Assembly: GCA_964036315.1 (NCBI GenBank)
Contig: CAXIWW010000817.1
Span: forward strand, 8,529,501-8,593,500
DNA: 64,000 bases
Reading direction: 5' to 3'
Origin: Acanthosepion esculentum
Lineage: Eukaryota; Mollusca; Cephalopoda; Sepiida; Sepiidae
Below, piece by piece: positions 37,666 through 49,189 of the stretch. The position numbers and the translations under genes were made by a program. The first letter of the stretch is position 1; each line of letters opens with the position of its first letter. The notes beneath the pieces are model-generated. The model worked only from the letters and a program-made list of their open reading frames with translations, did not search any database and had not been told where the DNA came from.

Positions 37666-39354
37666 CCACAGTGCCAACTAGTCCTAGGTATGACTATAAA
37701 CTACATTTGACAGCAAGGCTTCTGATCACAAAGGGTCCAAGCTATGAGCAAATAGTGACCCCCCACTAAAAAAAAAAACACTATGAAATTATAAAAATAC
37801 ATGTTTATATAAAAACTTGCGAACAACACCAGTTGATAGCAACAGTGCAAACAGCACCACAGCTGATAGCAAAAGTGCCAACAGCTGATAGCAAAAGTGC
37901 CAACAGCTGATAGCAAAAGTGCCATCAGCACCACAGTGCCAACTAGTCCTAGGTATGACTATAAACTAAATCTGACAGCAAAGCTTCTGATCACAAAGGG
38001 TCCCAGCTTTGAGCAAATAGTGACACCCCACTAAAAAAAAAACATTATCAATGTATAAAAATACATGTTTATATAAAAACTTGCGAACAACACCAGTTGA
38101 TAGCAAAAGTGCCAACAGCACCACAGCTGATAGCAAAAGTGCCAACAGCTGATAGCAAAAGTGCCAACAGCTGATAGCAAAAGTGCCAACAGCACCACAT
38201 TGCCAACTTGTCCAAGGTATGACTATAAACTACATCTGACACCAAGGCTTCTGATCACAAAGGGTTCCAGCTATGAGCAAATAGTGACCCCCCATTAAAA
38301 TCAAAACACACTCTGAAAGTATAAATATACATGTTTATATAAAAACTTGCGAACAACACCAGTTGATAGCATAAGTGCCAACAGCACCACAGCTGATAGC
38401 AAAAGTGCCAACAGCTGATAGCAAAAGTGCCAACAGCACCACATTGCAAACTTGTCCAAGGTATGACTATAAACTACATCTGACAACAAGGCTTCTGATC
38501 ACAAAGGGTCCAAGCTATGAGCAAATAGTGACCCCCCACTAAAAAAAAAACACTATGAATGTATAAAAATACATGTTTATATAAAAACTTGCGAACAACA
38601 CGAGTTGATAGCAAAAGTGCCAACAGCACCACAGCTGATAGCAAAAGTGCCAACAGCTGATAGCAAAAGTGCCAACAGCTGATAGCAAAAGTGCCAACAG
38701 CTGATACCAAAATTGCCAACGGCACCACTGTGCCAACTAGTCCTAGGTATGACTATAAACTACATCTGACAGCAAGGCTTCTGATCACAAAGTGTCCCAG
38801 CTATGAGCAAATAGTGACCCCCACTAAAAAAAAAACACTATGAAATTATAAAAATACATGTTTATATAAAAACTTGCGAACAACACCAGTTGATAGCAAA
38901 AGTGCCAACAGCACCACAGCTGATAGCAAAAGTGCCAACAGCTGATAGCAAAAGTGCCAACAGCTGATAGCAAAAGTGCCAACAACACCACAGTGCAAAC
39001 TAGTCCTAGGTATGACTATAAACTACATCTGACAGCAAGGCTTCTGATCACAAAGGGTCCCAGCTATGAGCAAATAGTTAACCCCACTAAAAAAAAACAC
39101 TATGAAAGTATAAAAATACATGTTTATATAAAAACTTGCGAACAACACCAGTTGATAGCAAAAGTGCCAACAGCACCACAGCTGATAGCAAAAGTGCCAA
39201 CAGCTGATAGCAAAAGTGCCAACAGCTGATAGCAAAAGTGCAAACAGCTGATAGCAAAAGTGCCAACAGCTGATGGCAAAAGTGCCAACAGCTGATAGCA
39301 AAAGTGCCAACAGCACTACAGTGCCAACTAGTCCTAGGTATGATTATAAACTAT

Positions 39355-39400
39355 ATCTGACAGCAAGGCTTCTGAGCACTTTTACTATCATCTGTTGGCA
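39355..39400. repeat. Inverted-to-forward junction, blunt and asymmetric
   Basis: Inverted spacer sequence runs normally through CAGCAAGGCTTCTGA, ending at 39375, where the usual continuation TCACAAAGGG is lost. The next base starts forward 22-mer sequence, GCACTTTTACTATCATCTG. The remaining part of the inverted spacer (G-run, A-run, TATATAAA) is absent and the forward tract starts part way through a 22-mer. I see no palindrome and little or no microhomology. This differs from the two hairpin junctions and suggests a different joining event. Confidence 0.92.
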
Positions 39401-40129
39401 CTTTTGCTATCAGCTGTTGGCACTTTTGGTATCAGCTGTTGGAACTTTTGCTATCAGCTGTTGGCACTTTTGCTATCAGCTCTGGTGCTGTTGGCACTTT
39501 TGCTATCAACTGGTGTTGTTCGCAAGTTTTTATATAAACATGTATTTTTATACTTTCATATTGTTTTTTTTTACTGGGGGGTCACTATTTGCTCATAGCT
39601 GTGACCTTTGTGATCAGAAGCCTTGCTGTCAGATTTAGTTTATAGTCATACCTAGGACTAATCGTTACTGTGGTGCTGTTGGCACTTTTGCTATCAGCTG
39701 TTGGCACTTTTGCTATCAGCTGTTGGCACTTTTGCTATCAGCTGTTGGCACTTTTGGTATCATCTGTTGACACTTTTGCTATCAGCTGTTGGCACTTTTG
39801 CTATCAGCTTTTGGCACTTTTGCTATCAGCTGGTGTTGTTCGCAAGTTTTTATATAAACATGTATATTTATACTATCATAGTGTTTTTTTTAGTGGGGGG
39901 TCACTATTTGCTCATAGCTCGGAATCTTTGTGATCAGAAGCCTTTCTGTCAGATGTAGTTTATAGTCATACCTAGGACTAGTTGGAACTGTGGTGCTGTT
40001 GGCACTTTTGCTATCAGCTGTTGGCACTTTTGCTATCAGCTGTTGGCACATTTGGTATCAGCTGTTGGCAATTTTGCTATCAGCTGTTGGCACTTTTGCT
40101 TTCAGCTGTTGGCACTTTTGTTATCAGCT

Positions 40130-40270
40130 GTTGGCACTTTTGCTATCAGCTGTGGTGCTGTTGGCACTTTTGCTATCAACTGGTGTTGTTCGCAAGTTTT
40201 TATATAGCTTGGACCCTTTGTGATCAGAAGTCTTGCTGTCAGATGTAGTTTATAGTCATACCTAGGACTA
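40130..40270 (+). repeat. Macro-unit with an internal spacer deletion
   Basis: The spacer runs TTCGCAAGTTTTTATATAG and then directly into CTTGGACCCTTTGTG at about 40206. The ACATGT segment, T-run, G-run and GTCACTATTTGC are missing, about 60 bp. The break lies between TATATA and ATAGC, so up to three bases of microhomology are possible. The rest of the unit, including the CCTAGGACTAG anchor, is intact. Confidence 0.9.
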
Positions 40271-42139
40271 GTTGGCACTGTGGTGCCGTTGGCACTTTTG
40301 CTATCAGCTGTTGGCACTTTTGCTATCAGCTGTTTGCACTTTTGCTATCAGCTGTTGTGCTGTTGGCACTTTTGCTATCAACTGGTGTTGTTCGCAAGTT
40401 TTTATATAAACATGTATTTTTATACATTCATAGTGTTTTCTTTTAGTGGGGGTCACTATTTACTCATAGCTGGGACCCTTTGTGATCAGAAGCCTTGCTG
40501 TCAGATGTAGTTTATAGTCATACCTAGGACTACGTGGCACTGTGGTGCTGTTGGCACTTTTTCTATCAGCTGTTGGCACTTTTGGTATCAGCTTTTGGCA
40601 CTTTTGCTATCAGCTGTTGGCACTTTTGCTTTCAGCTGTGGTGCTGTTGGCACTTTTGCTATCAACTGGTGTTGTTCGAAAGTTTTTATATAAACATCTA
40701 TTTTTATACATTCATAGTGTTTTTTTTTAGTGGGGGTCACTATTGCTCATAGCTGGGACCCTTTGTGATCAGAAGCCTTGCTGTCAGATGTAGTTTATAG
40801 TCATACCTAGGACTAGGTGGCACTGTGGCGCTGTTGGCACTTTTTCTATCAGCTGTTGGCACTTTTGGTATCAGCTGTTGGCACTTTTGCTATCAGCTGT
40901 TGGCACTTTGGTATAATCTGTTGGCACTTTTGCTATCAGCTGTTGGCACATTTGCTATCAGCTGTTGGCACTTTTGCTATAAGCTTTTGGCACATTTGGT
41001 ATCAGCTGTTGGCACTTTTAGTATCAGCTGTTGGCACTTTTGGTATCAGATGTTGCACCTTTTGCTATAAGCTGTTGGCACTTTTTCTATCAGCTGTGGT
41101 CCTGTTGGCACTTTTGCTATCAGCTGGTGTTGTTCGTAAGTTTTTATATAAACATGTATTTTTATACTTTCATAGTGTTTTTTTTTTTAGTGGAGGGTCA
41201 GTATTTGCTCATAGCAGGGACCATTTGTGATCAGAAGCCTTGCTGTCAGATGTAGTTTATAATCATACATAGGACTAGTTGGCACTGTGGTGCTGTTGGC
41301 ACTTTTGCTATCAGCTGTTGGCACTTTTACTATCAGCTGTTGGCACTTTTGGTATCAGCTGTTGGCACTTTTGCTATCAGCTGTTGGCACTTTTGCGATC
41401 AGCTGTGGTGCTGTTGGCACTTTTGCTATCAACAGGTGTTGTTCGCAAGTTTTTATATAAACATGTATTTTTATACTTTCATAGTGTTTTTTTTTTAGCG
41501 GGGGGTCACTATTTGCTCATAGCTGGGACCCTTTGTGATCAGAAGCCTTGCTGTCAGATGTAGTTTATAGTCATACCTAGGACTAGTTGGCACTGTGGTG
41601 CTTTTGGCACTATTGCTATCAGCTGTTGGCACTTTTGCTATCAGCTGTTGGCACTTTTGCTATCATCTGTGGTGCTGTTGGCCCTTTTGCTATCAACTTG
41701 TGTTGTTCGCAAGTTTTTATTTTAAAAATGTATTTTTATACATTCATAGTGTTTTTTTTATTGGGGGTCACTATTTGCTCATAGCTGGGAACCTTTGTGA
41801 TCAGAAGCCTTGCTGTCAGATGTAGTTTATATTCATACCTAGGACATGTTGGCAATGTGGTGCTGTTGTCACTTTTGCTATCAGCTGTGGGCAGTTTTGC
41901 TATCAGCTGTTGGCTCTTTTGCTATCAGCTGTTGGCACTTTTGCTATCAGCTGTTTTGCTGTTGGCACTTTTGCTATAAACTGGTGTTGTTTGCAAGTTT
42001 TTATATAAACATCTATTTTTATAATTTCATAGTGTTTTTTTTTTAGTGGCGGGTCACTATTTGCTCATAGCTGGGACCCTCTGTGATCAGAAGCCTTGCT
42101 GTCAGATGTTGTTTATAGTCATACCTAGGACTAGTTGGC

Positions 42140-42570
42140 ACTGTGGTACTGTTGGCACTTTTGCTATCAGCTGTTGGCACATTTGCTATCAGCTGTTGGC
42201 ACTTTTGCTATCAGGTGTTGGCAGTTTTGCTATCAGCTTTTGGCACTTTTGCTATCAGCTGTTGGCACTTTTGCTATCAACTGTTGGCACTTTTGCTATC
42301 AGCTGTTGGCACTTGTGCAATCAGCTGTTGGCACTTTTGCTATCAGCTGTTGGCACTTTGGTATAATCTGTTGGCTCTTTTGCTATCAGCTGTTGGCACA
42401 TTTGCTATCAGCTGTTGGCACTTTTGCTATCAGCTGTTGGCACTTTTGCTATCAGCTTTTGGCACTTTCGGTATCAGCTGTTGGCACTTTTGGTATCATC
42501 TCTTGGCACTTTTGCCATCAGCTGTTGGCACTTTTGCTATCACCTCTGGTGCTGTTGGCACTTTTGCTAT
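42140..42570 (+). repeat. Long 22-mer tract with signature block
   Basis: About 19 units. It contains GTGCAATCAGC (42316), one standard unit and the 21-bp CTTTGGTATAATCTG unit (to 42370), followed by GGCTCTTTTGC. It also has GGCAGTTTTGC (42221) and ends with the variant boundary CACCTCTGGTGCTG. It is the forward-strand equivalent of the signature tracts of blocks 2 and 4. Confidence 0.88.
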
Positions 42571-43439
42571 CAACTGGTGTTGTTCGCAAGTTTTTATATA
42601 AACATGTATTTTTATACTTTCATAGTGTTTTTTTTTTTAGTGGGGTGTCACTATTTGCTCATAGCTGGGACCCTTTGTGATCAGATGCGTGGCTGTCAGA
42701 TGTAGTTTATAGTCATACCTAGGACTAGTTGGCACTGTGGTGCTGTTGGCACTTTTCCTATCAGCTGTTGGCACTTTTGCTATCAGCTGTTGGCACTTTT
42801 GCTATAAGCTTTTGGCACTTTTCCTATCAACTGGTGTTGTTCGCAAGTTTTTAGATAAACATGTATTTTTATTCTTTCATAGTGTTTTTTGTTACCGGGG
42901 GGTCACTATTTGCTCATAGATGGGACACTTTGTGATCAGAAGCCTTGCTGTCAGATGTAGTTCATAGTCATACCTAGGACTAGTTGGCACTGTGGTGCTG
43001 TTGGCACTTTTGCTATCAGCTGTTGGCACTTTTGCTATCACCTGTTGGCACTTTTGCTATCAGCTTTTGGCACTTTTGGTATCAGCTGTTGGCACTTTTG
43101 CTATCAGCTGTTGGCACTTTTGCTATCAGCTGTGGCACTTTTGCTATCAGCTGTGGTGCTGTTTGCACTTTTGCTAACAACTGGTGTTGTTCGCAAGTTT
43201 TTATAGAAACATGTAATTTAATACATTCATAGTGTTTTTTTTTAGTGGGGGGTTCACTATATGCTCATAGCTGGGACCCTTTGTGATCAGAATCCTTGCT
43301 GTCAGATGTAGTTTATAGTCATACCTAGGACTAGTTGGAACTGTGGTGCTGTTGGCACTTTTGCTATCAGCTGTTGGCACTTTTGCTATCAGCTGTTGGC
43401 ACATTTGCTATCAGCTTTTGGCACTTTTGCCTCAGCTGT

Positions 43440-44316
43440 TGGCACTTTTGCTATCAGCTGTGGTGCTGTTGGCACTTTTGCTATCAACTGGTGTTGTTAA
43501 CAAGTTTTTATATAAACATGTATTTTTATACTTTCATAGTGTTTTTCTTAGTGGGGGTCATTATTTGCTCATAGCTGGGACCCTTTTTGATCAGAAGCCT
43601 TGCTGTCCGATGTAGTTCATAGTCATACCTAGGACTAGTTGGCAATGTGGTGCTGTTGGCACTTTTGCTATAAGCTGTTGGCACTTTTGCTATCAGCTGT
43701 TGGCACTTTTGCTATCAGCTGTTGGCACTTTTGCTATCAGCTTTTGGCACTTTTGCTATCAGCTGTTGGCACATTTGCTATCAGCTGTGGTGCTGTTGGC
43801 ACTTTTGCTATCAACTGGTGTTGTTCGCAAGTTTTTATATAAACATCTATTTTTATACTTTCATAGTGTGTTTTTTTTTTAGTGGGGTGTCACTATTTGC
43901 TCATAGCTAGGACCCTTTGTGATCAGAAGCCTTGCTGTCAGATGAAGTTTATAGTCATACCTAGGACTAGTGTGCACTGTGGTGCTGTTGGCACTTTTGC
44001 TATCAGCTGTTGGCACTTTTGCTATCAGCTGATGGCACTTTTGCTATCAGCTGTTGGCACTTTTGCTATCAGCTGATGGCACTTTTGCTATCAGCTGTTG
44101 GCACTTTTTCTATCAGCTGTTGGCACTTTTGTTATCAGCTGTGGTGCTGTTGGCACTTTTGCTATCAACTGGTGTTGTTAACAAGTTTTTATATAAACAT
44201 GTATTTTTATACTTTCATAGTGTTTTTCTTAGTGGGGGTCATTATTTGCTCATAGCTGGGACCCTTTTTGATCAGAAGCCTTGCTGTCAGATGTAGTTCA
44301 TAGTCATACCTAGGAC
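43440..44316 (+). repeat. 681-bp-spaced duplication with TTGTTAACAAG spacer
   Basis: The rare spacer GTGTTGTTAACAAG, TTTTTCTTAGTGGGGGTCATTATTTGC and CCCTTTTTGATCAG occurs at about 43491-43635 and again at 44172-44316, an offset of 681 bp. The change from TTCGCAAG to TTAACAAG removes the only regular CpG and creates GTTAAC. Between them lies a unit with CAGCTGATGGC variants. Confidence 0.85.
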
Positions 44317-44724
44317 TAGTTGGCACTGTGGTGCCGTTGGCACTTTTGCTATCAGCTGTTGGCACTTTTGCTATCAGCTGTTGGAACTTTTGCTATCAGC
44401 TGTTGGCACTTTTATTATCAGCTGTTGGCAATTTTGCTATCAGCTGTTGACACTTTTGCTATCAGCTGTTGGCACTTTTGCTATCAGCTTTTGGCACTTT
44501 TGTTATCAGCTGCTGGCACTTTTGCTATCAGCTGTTGGCACTTTTGCTATCAGCTGTGGTGCTGTTGGCACTTTTGCTATCAACTAGTGTTGTTCGCAAG
44601 TTTTTATATAAACATGTATTTTTATACTTTCATAGTGTTTTTTTTTAGTGGGTGTCACTATTTGCTCATAGCTGGGACCCTTTGTGATGAGAAGCCTTGC
44701 TGTCAGATGTAGTTTATAGTCATA

Positions 44725-45493
44725 CCTAGAACTAGTTGGCACTGTGGTGCTGTTGGCACTTCTGCTATCAGCTGCTGGCACTTTTGCTATCAGCTGTGGT
44801 GCTGTTGGCACTTTTGCTATCAACAGGTGTTGTTCGCAAGTTTTTATATAAACATGTATATTTATACTTTCATAGTGTTTTTTGTTTTTAGTGGGGGGTC
44901 ACTATTTGCTCATAGCGGGGAACCTTTGTGATCAGAAGTCTTGTTGTCAGATGTAGTTTATAGTCATACCTAGGACTAGTTGGCACTGTGGTGCTGTTGG
45001 CACTTTTGTTATCAGCTGTTGGCACTTTTGCTATCAGCTGTGTTGCGTTTGGCACTTTTGCTATCAACTGATGTTGTTCGCAAGTTTTTATATAAACATG
45101 TATATTTATACTTTCATAGTGTTTTTTTTTAGTGGGGGGTAACTATTTGCTCATAGCTGGGACCCTTTGTGATCAGAAGCCTTGCTGTCAGATGTAGTTT
45201 ATAGTCATACCTAGGACTAGTTGTCACTGTGGTGCTGTTGGCACTTTTGCTATCAGCTGTTGGTACTTATGCTATCAGCGGTTGGCACTTTTGGTATCAG
45301 TTGTTGGCACTTTTGCTATCTGCTGTGGTGCTGTTGGCACTTTTGCTATCAACTGGTGTTGTTCGCAAGTTTTTATATGAACATGTATATTTATACTTTC
45401 ATAGTGTTTTTTTTTAGTGGGTGTCACTATTTGCTCATAGCTGGGACCCTTTGTGATGAGAAGCCTTGCTGTCAGATGTAGTTTATAGTCATA
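44725..45493 (+). repeat. 769-bp trimeric higher-order repeat, copy 1
   Basis: Three macro-units of about 249, 235 and 285 bp. Diagnostic features in order: CCTAGAACTAG anchor, GGCACTTCTGC and GCTGCTGGC; a spacer with TTTTTTGTTTTTAGTGG, AGCGGGGAACC and GAAGTCTTGTTGTC; TGTGTTGCGTTTGG and AACTGATGTTG; GGGGGGTAACTATTTGC; GGTACTTATGC, CAGCGGTTGG, CAGTTGTTGG and ATCTGCTGTGG; a TATATGAACATG spacer; and AGTGGGTGTCAC with GTGATGAGAAGCC. It repeats at exactly 769 bp. Confidence 0.93.
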
Positions 45494-46262
45494 CCTAGAA
45501 CTAGTTGGCACTGTGGTGCTGTTGGCACTTCTGCTATCAGCTGCTGGCACTTTTGCTATCAGCTGTGGTGCTGTTGGCACTTTTGCTATCAGCAGGTGTT
45601 GTTCGCAAGTTTTTATATAAACATGTATATTTATACTTTCATAGTGTTTTTTGTTTTTAGTGGGGGGTCACTATTTGCTCATAGCGGGGAACCTTTGTGA
45701 TCAGAAGTCTTGTTGTCAGATGTAGTTTATAGTCATACCTAGGACTAGTTGGCACTGTGGTGCTGTTGGCACTTTTGTTATCAGCTGTTGCCACTTTTGC
45801 TATCAGCTGTGTTGCGTTTGGCACTTTTGCTATCAACTGATGTTGTTCGCAAGTTTTTATATAAACATGTATATTTATACTTTCATAGTGTTTTTTTTTA
45901 GTGGGGGGTAACTATTTGCTCATAGCTGGGACCCTTTGTGATCAGAAGCCTTGCTGTCAGATGTAGTTTATAGTCATACCTAGGACTAGTTGGCACTGTG
46001 GTGCTGTTGGCACTTTTGCTATCAGCTGTTGGTACTTTTGCTATCAGCGGTTGGCACTTTTGGTATCAGTTGTTGGCACTTTTGCTATCTGCTGTGGTGC
46101 TGTTGGCACTTTTGCTATCAACTGGTGTTGTTCGCAAGTTTTTATATGAACATGTATATTTATACTTTCATAGTGTTTTTTTTTAGTGGGTGTCACTATT
46201 TGCTCATAGCTGGGACCCTTTGTGATGAGAAGCCTTGCTGTCAGATGTAGTTTATAGTCATA
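45494..46262 (+). repeat. 769-bp trimeric higher-order repeat, copy 2
   Basis: Nearly identical to copy 1. Visible differences: CAGCAGGTGTTG for CAACAGGTGTTG at about 45591, GTTGCCAC for GTTGGCAC near 45787, and GGTACTTTTGC for GGTACTTATGC near 46031. The near identity indicates very recent duplication or efficient homogenisation. Confidence 0.93.
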
Positions 46263-47035
46263 CCTAGAACTAGTTGGCACTGTGGTGCTGTTGGCACTTC
46301 TGCTATCAGCTGCTGGCACTTTTGCTATCAGCTGTGGTGCTGTTGGCACTTTTGCTATCAGCAGGTGTTGTTCGCAAGTTTTTATATAAACATGTATATT
46401 TATACTTTCATAGTGTTTTTTGTTTTTAGTGGGGGGTCACTATTTGCTCATAGCGGGGAACCTTTGTGATCAGAAGTCTTGTTGTCAGATGTAGTTTATA
46501 GTCATACCTAGGACTAGTTGGCACTGTGGTGCTGTTGGCACTTTTGTTATCAGCTGTTGCCACTTTTGCTATCAGCTGTGTTGCGTTTGGCACTTTTGCT
46601 ATCAACTGATGTTGTTCGCAAGTTTTTATATAAACATGTATATTTATACTTTCATAGTGTTTTTTTTTAGTGGGGGGTAACTATTTGCTCATAGCTGGGA
46701 CCCTTTGTGATCAGAAGCCTTGCTGTCAGATGTAGTTTATAGTCATACCTAGGACTAGTTGGCACTGTGGTGCTGTTGGCACTTTTGCTATCAGCTGTTG
46801 GTACTTTTGCTATCAGCGGTTGGCACTTTTGGTATCAGTTGTTGGCACTTTTGCTATCTGCTGTGGTGCTGTTGGCACTTTTGCTATCAACTGGTGTTGT
46901 TCGCAAGTTTTTATATGAACATGTATATTTATACTTTCATAGTGTTTTTTGTTTTTAGTGGGGGGTCACTATTTGCTCATAGCTGGGAACCTTTGTGATC
47001 AGAAGTCTTGTTGTCAGATGTAGTTTATAGTCATA
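46263..47035 (+). repeat. 769-bp higher-order repeat, copy 3, with hybrid last spacer
   Basis: The first two monomers match copy 2. The third starts like a third monomer (TATATGAACATG spacer) but then continues with the first-monomer tail: TTTTTTGTTTTTAGTGG, GGGAACC, GAAGTCTTGTTGTC and CCTAGGACTAG. The unit is 4 bp longer as a result. The switch lies between TATTTATACTTTCATAG and the T-run and marks a crossover between non-equivalent monomers. The same hybrid ends copy 5. Confidence 0.9.
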
Positions 47036-47647
47036 CCTAGGACTAGTTGTCACTGTCGTGCTGTTGGCACTTTTGCTATCAGCTGTTGGCACTTTTGCTA
47101 TCAGCTGTGGTGCTCTTTGCACTTTTGCTATCAACTGGTGTTGTTCGCAAGTTTTTATATAAACATGTATATTTATACTTTCAGGTGTTTTTATATAGTG
47201 GGGGGTGTCTATTTGCTCAGAGCTGGGACCCTTTGTGATCAGAAGCCTTGCTGTCAGATGTAGTTTATAGTCATACCTAGGACTAGTTGGCACTGTCGTG
47301 CTGTTGGAACTTTTGCTATCAGCTGTTGGCACTTTTATTATCAGCTGTTGGCAATTTTGCTATCAGCTGTTGACACTTTTGCAATCAGCTGTTGGCACTT
47401 TTGCTATCAGCTTTTGGCACTTTTGTTATCAGCTGCTGGCACTTTTGCTATCAGCTGTTGGCACTTTTGCTATCAGCTGTGGTGCTGTTGGCACTTTTGC
47501 TATCAACTAGTGTTGTTCGCAAGTTTTTATATAAACATGTATTTTTATACTTTCATAGTGTTTTTTTTTAGTGGGTGTCACTATTTGCTCATAGCTGGGA
47601 CCCTTTGTGATGAGAAGCCTTGCTGTCAGATGTAGTTTATAGTCATA

Positions 47648-48416
47648 CCTAGAACTAGTTGGCACTGTGGTGCTGTTGGCACTTCTGCTATCAGCTGCTG
47701 GCACTTTTGCTATCAGCTGTGGTGCTGTTGGCACTTTTGCTATCAACAGGTGTTGTTCGCAAGTTTTTATATAAACATGTATATTTATACTTTCATAGTG
47801 TTTTTTGTTTTTAGTGGGGGGTCACTATTTGCTCATAGCGGGGAACCTTTGTGATCAGAAGTCTTGATGTCAGATGTAGTTTATAGTCATACCTAGGACT
47901 AGTTGGCACTGTGGTGCTGTTGGCACTTTTGTTATCAGCTGTTGGCACTTTTGCTATCAGCTGTGTTGCGTTTGGCACTTTTGCTATCAACTGATGTTGT
48001 TCGCAAGTTTTTATATAAACATGTATATTTATACTTTCATAGTGTTTTTTTTTAGTGGGGGGTAACTATTTGCTCATAGCTGGGACCCTTTGTGATCAGA
48101 AGCCTTGCTGTCAGATGTAGTTTATAGTCATACCTAGGACTAGTTGGCACTGTGGTGCTGTTGGCACTTTTGCTATCAGCTGTTGGTACTTTTGCTATCA
48201 GCGGTTGGCACTTTTGGTATCAGTTGTTGGCACTTTTGCTATCTGCTGTGGTGCTGTTGGCACTTTTGCTATCAACTGGTGTTGTTCGCAAGTTTTTATA
48301 TGAACATGTATATTTATACTTTCATAGTGTTTTTTTTTAGTGGGTGTCACTATTTGCTCATAGCTGGGACCCTTTGTGATGAGAAGCCTTGCTGTCAGAT
48401 GTAGTTTATAGTCATA
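47648..48416 (+). repeat. 769-bp trimeric higher-order repeat, copy 4
   Basis: Offset exactly 2923 bp from copy 1 (44725). It shares with it CAACAGGTGTTG and the unmutated GTTGGCAC, so it derives from copy 1 rather than copies 2-3. It has its own variant GAAGTCTTGATGTC near 47859. It is preceded by a 373-bp unit resembling 44309-44725 but shortened. Confidence 0.93.
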
Positions 48417-49189
48417 CCTAGAACTAGTTGGCACTGTGGTGCTGTTGGCACTTCTGCTATCAGCTGCTGGCACTTTTGCTATCAGCTGTGGTGCTGTTGG
48501 CACTTTTGCTATCAGCAGGTGTTGTTCGCAAGTTTTTATATAAACATGTATATTTATACTTTCATAGTGTTTTTTGTTTTTAGTGGGGGGTCACTATTTG
48601 CTCATAGCGGGGAACCTTTGTGATCAGAAGTCTTGTTGTCAGATGTAGTTTATAGTCATACCTAGGACTAGTTGGCACTGTGGTGCTGTTGGCACTTTTG
48701 TTATCAGCTGTTGCCACTTTTGCTATCAGCTGTGTTGCGTTTGGCACTTTTGCTATCAACTGATGTTGTTCGCAAGTTTTTATATAAACATGTATATTTA
48801 TACTTTCATAGTGTTTTTTTTTAGTGGGGGGTAACTATTTGCTCATAGCTGGGACCCTTTGTGATCAGAAGCCTTGCTGTCAGATGTAGTTTATAGTCAT
48901 ACCTAGGACTAGTTGGCACTGTGGTGCTGTTGGCACTTTTGCTATCAGCTGTTGGTACTTTTGCTATCAGCGGTTGGCACTTTTGGTATCAGTTGTTGGC
49001 ACTTTTGCTATCTGCTGTGGTGCTGTTGGCACTTTTGCTATCAACTGGTGTTGTTCGCAAGTTTTTATATGAACATGTATATTTATACTTTCATAGTGTT
49101 TTTTGTTTTTAGTGGGGGGTCACTATTTGCTCATAGCTGGGAACCTTTGTGATCAGAAGTCTTGTTGTCAGATGTAGTTTATAGTCATA
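48417..49189 (+). repeat. 769-bp higher-order repeat, copy 5, with hybrid last spacer
   Basis: Same hybrid third spacer as copy 3 (46263-47035), offset 2154 bp. The series 1-2-3 and 4-5 therefore correspond as a block duplication of about 2.2-2.9 kb in which one 769-bp copy was gained or lost. Both series are followed by a unit starting TTGTCACTGTCGTGCTG (47045 and 49199). Confidence 0.93.

Larger units (their letters stand above)
19621..39375 (-). repeat. Orientation block 2, inverted array
   Basis: From about 19621 every element appears as its reverse complement: CAGCTGATAGC, T-runs as A-runs, GTGACCCCCCACT, AGTCCTAGGTATG. About 59 macro-units are present. The first 5 kb holds heterogeneous units. 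A 636-bp two-unit tandem duplication follows at 24771-26042. From about 26555 to 37100 come three mosaic copies of a multi-kilobase higher-order segment. The right limit is an abrupt switch at 39375 inside a spacer. The duplicated segments here have no counterpart in block 3, so block 2 is not simply the mirror image of its neighbour. Confidence 0.95.

Noticed and set aside
38954..39229. Frames of about 90 codons on the strand opposite to the array direction, with a recurrent ADSKSANS / YKLHLTARLLITKGPSYEQIVTPTKKKHYESIK sub-pattern
   Set aside because: They are the reverse translation of the spacer and recur with every spacer lacking a frameshift. Frequent one-base changes in the A-run break the frame, which argues against coding constraint.
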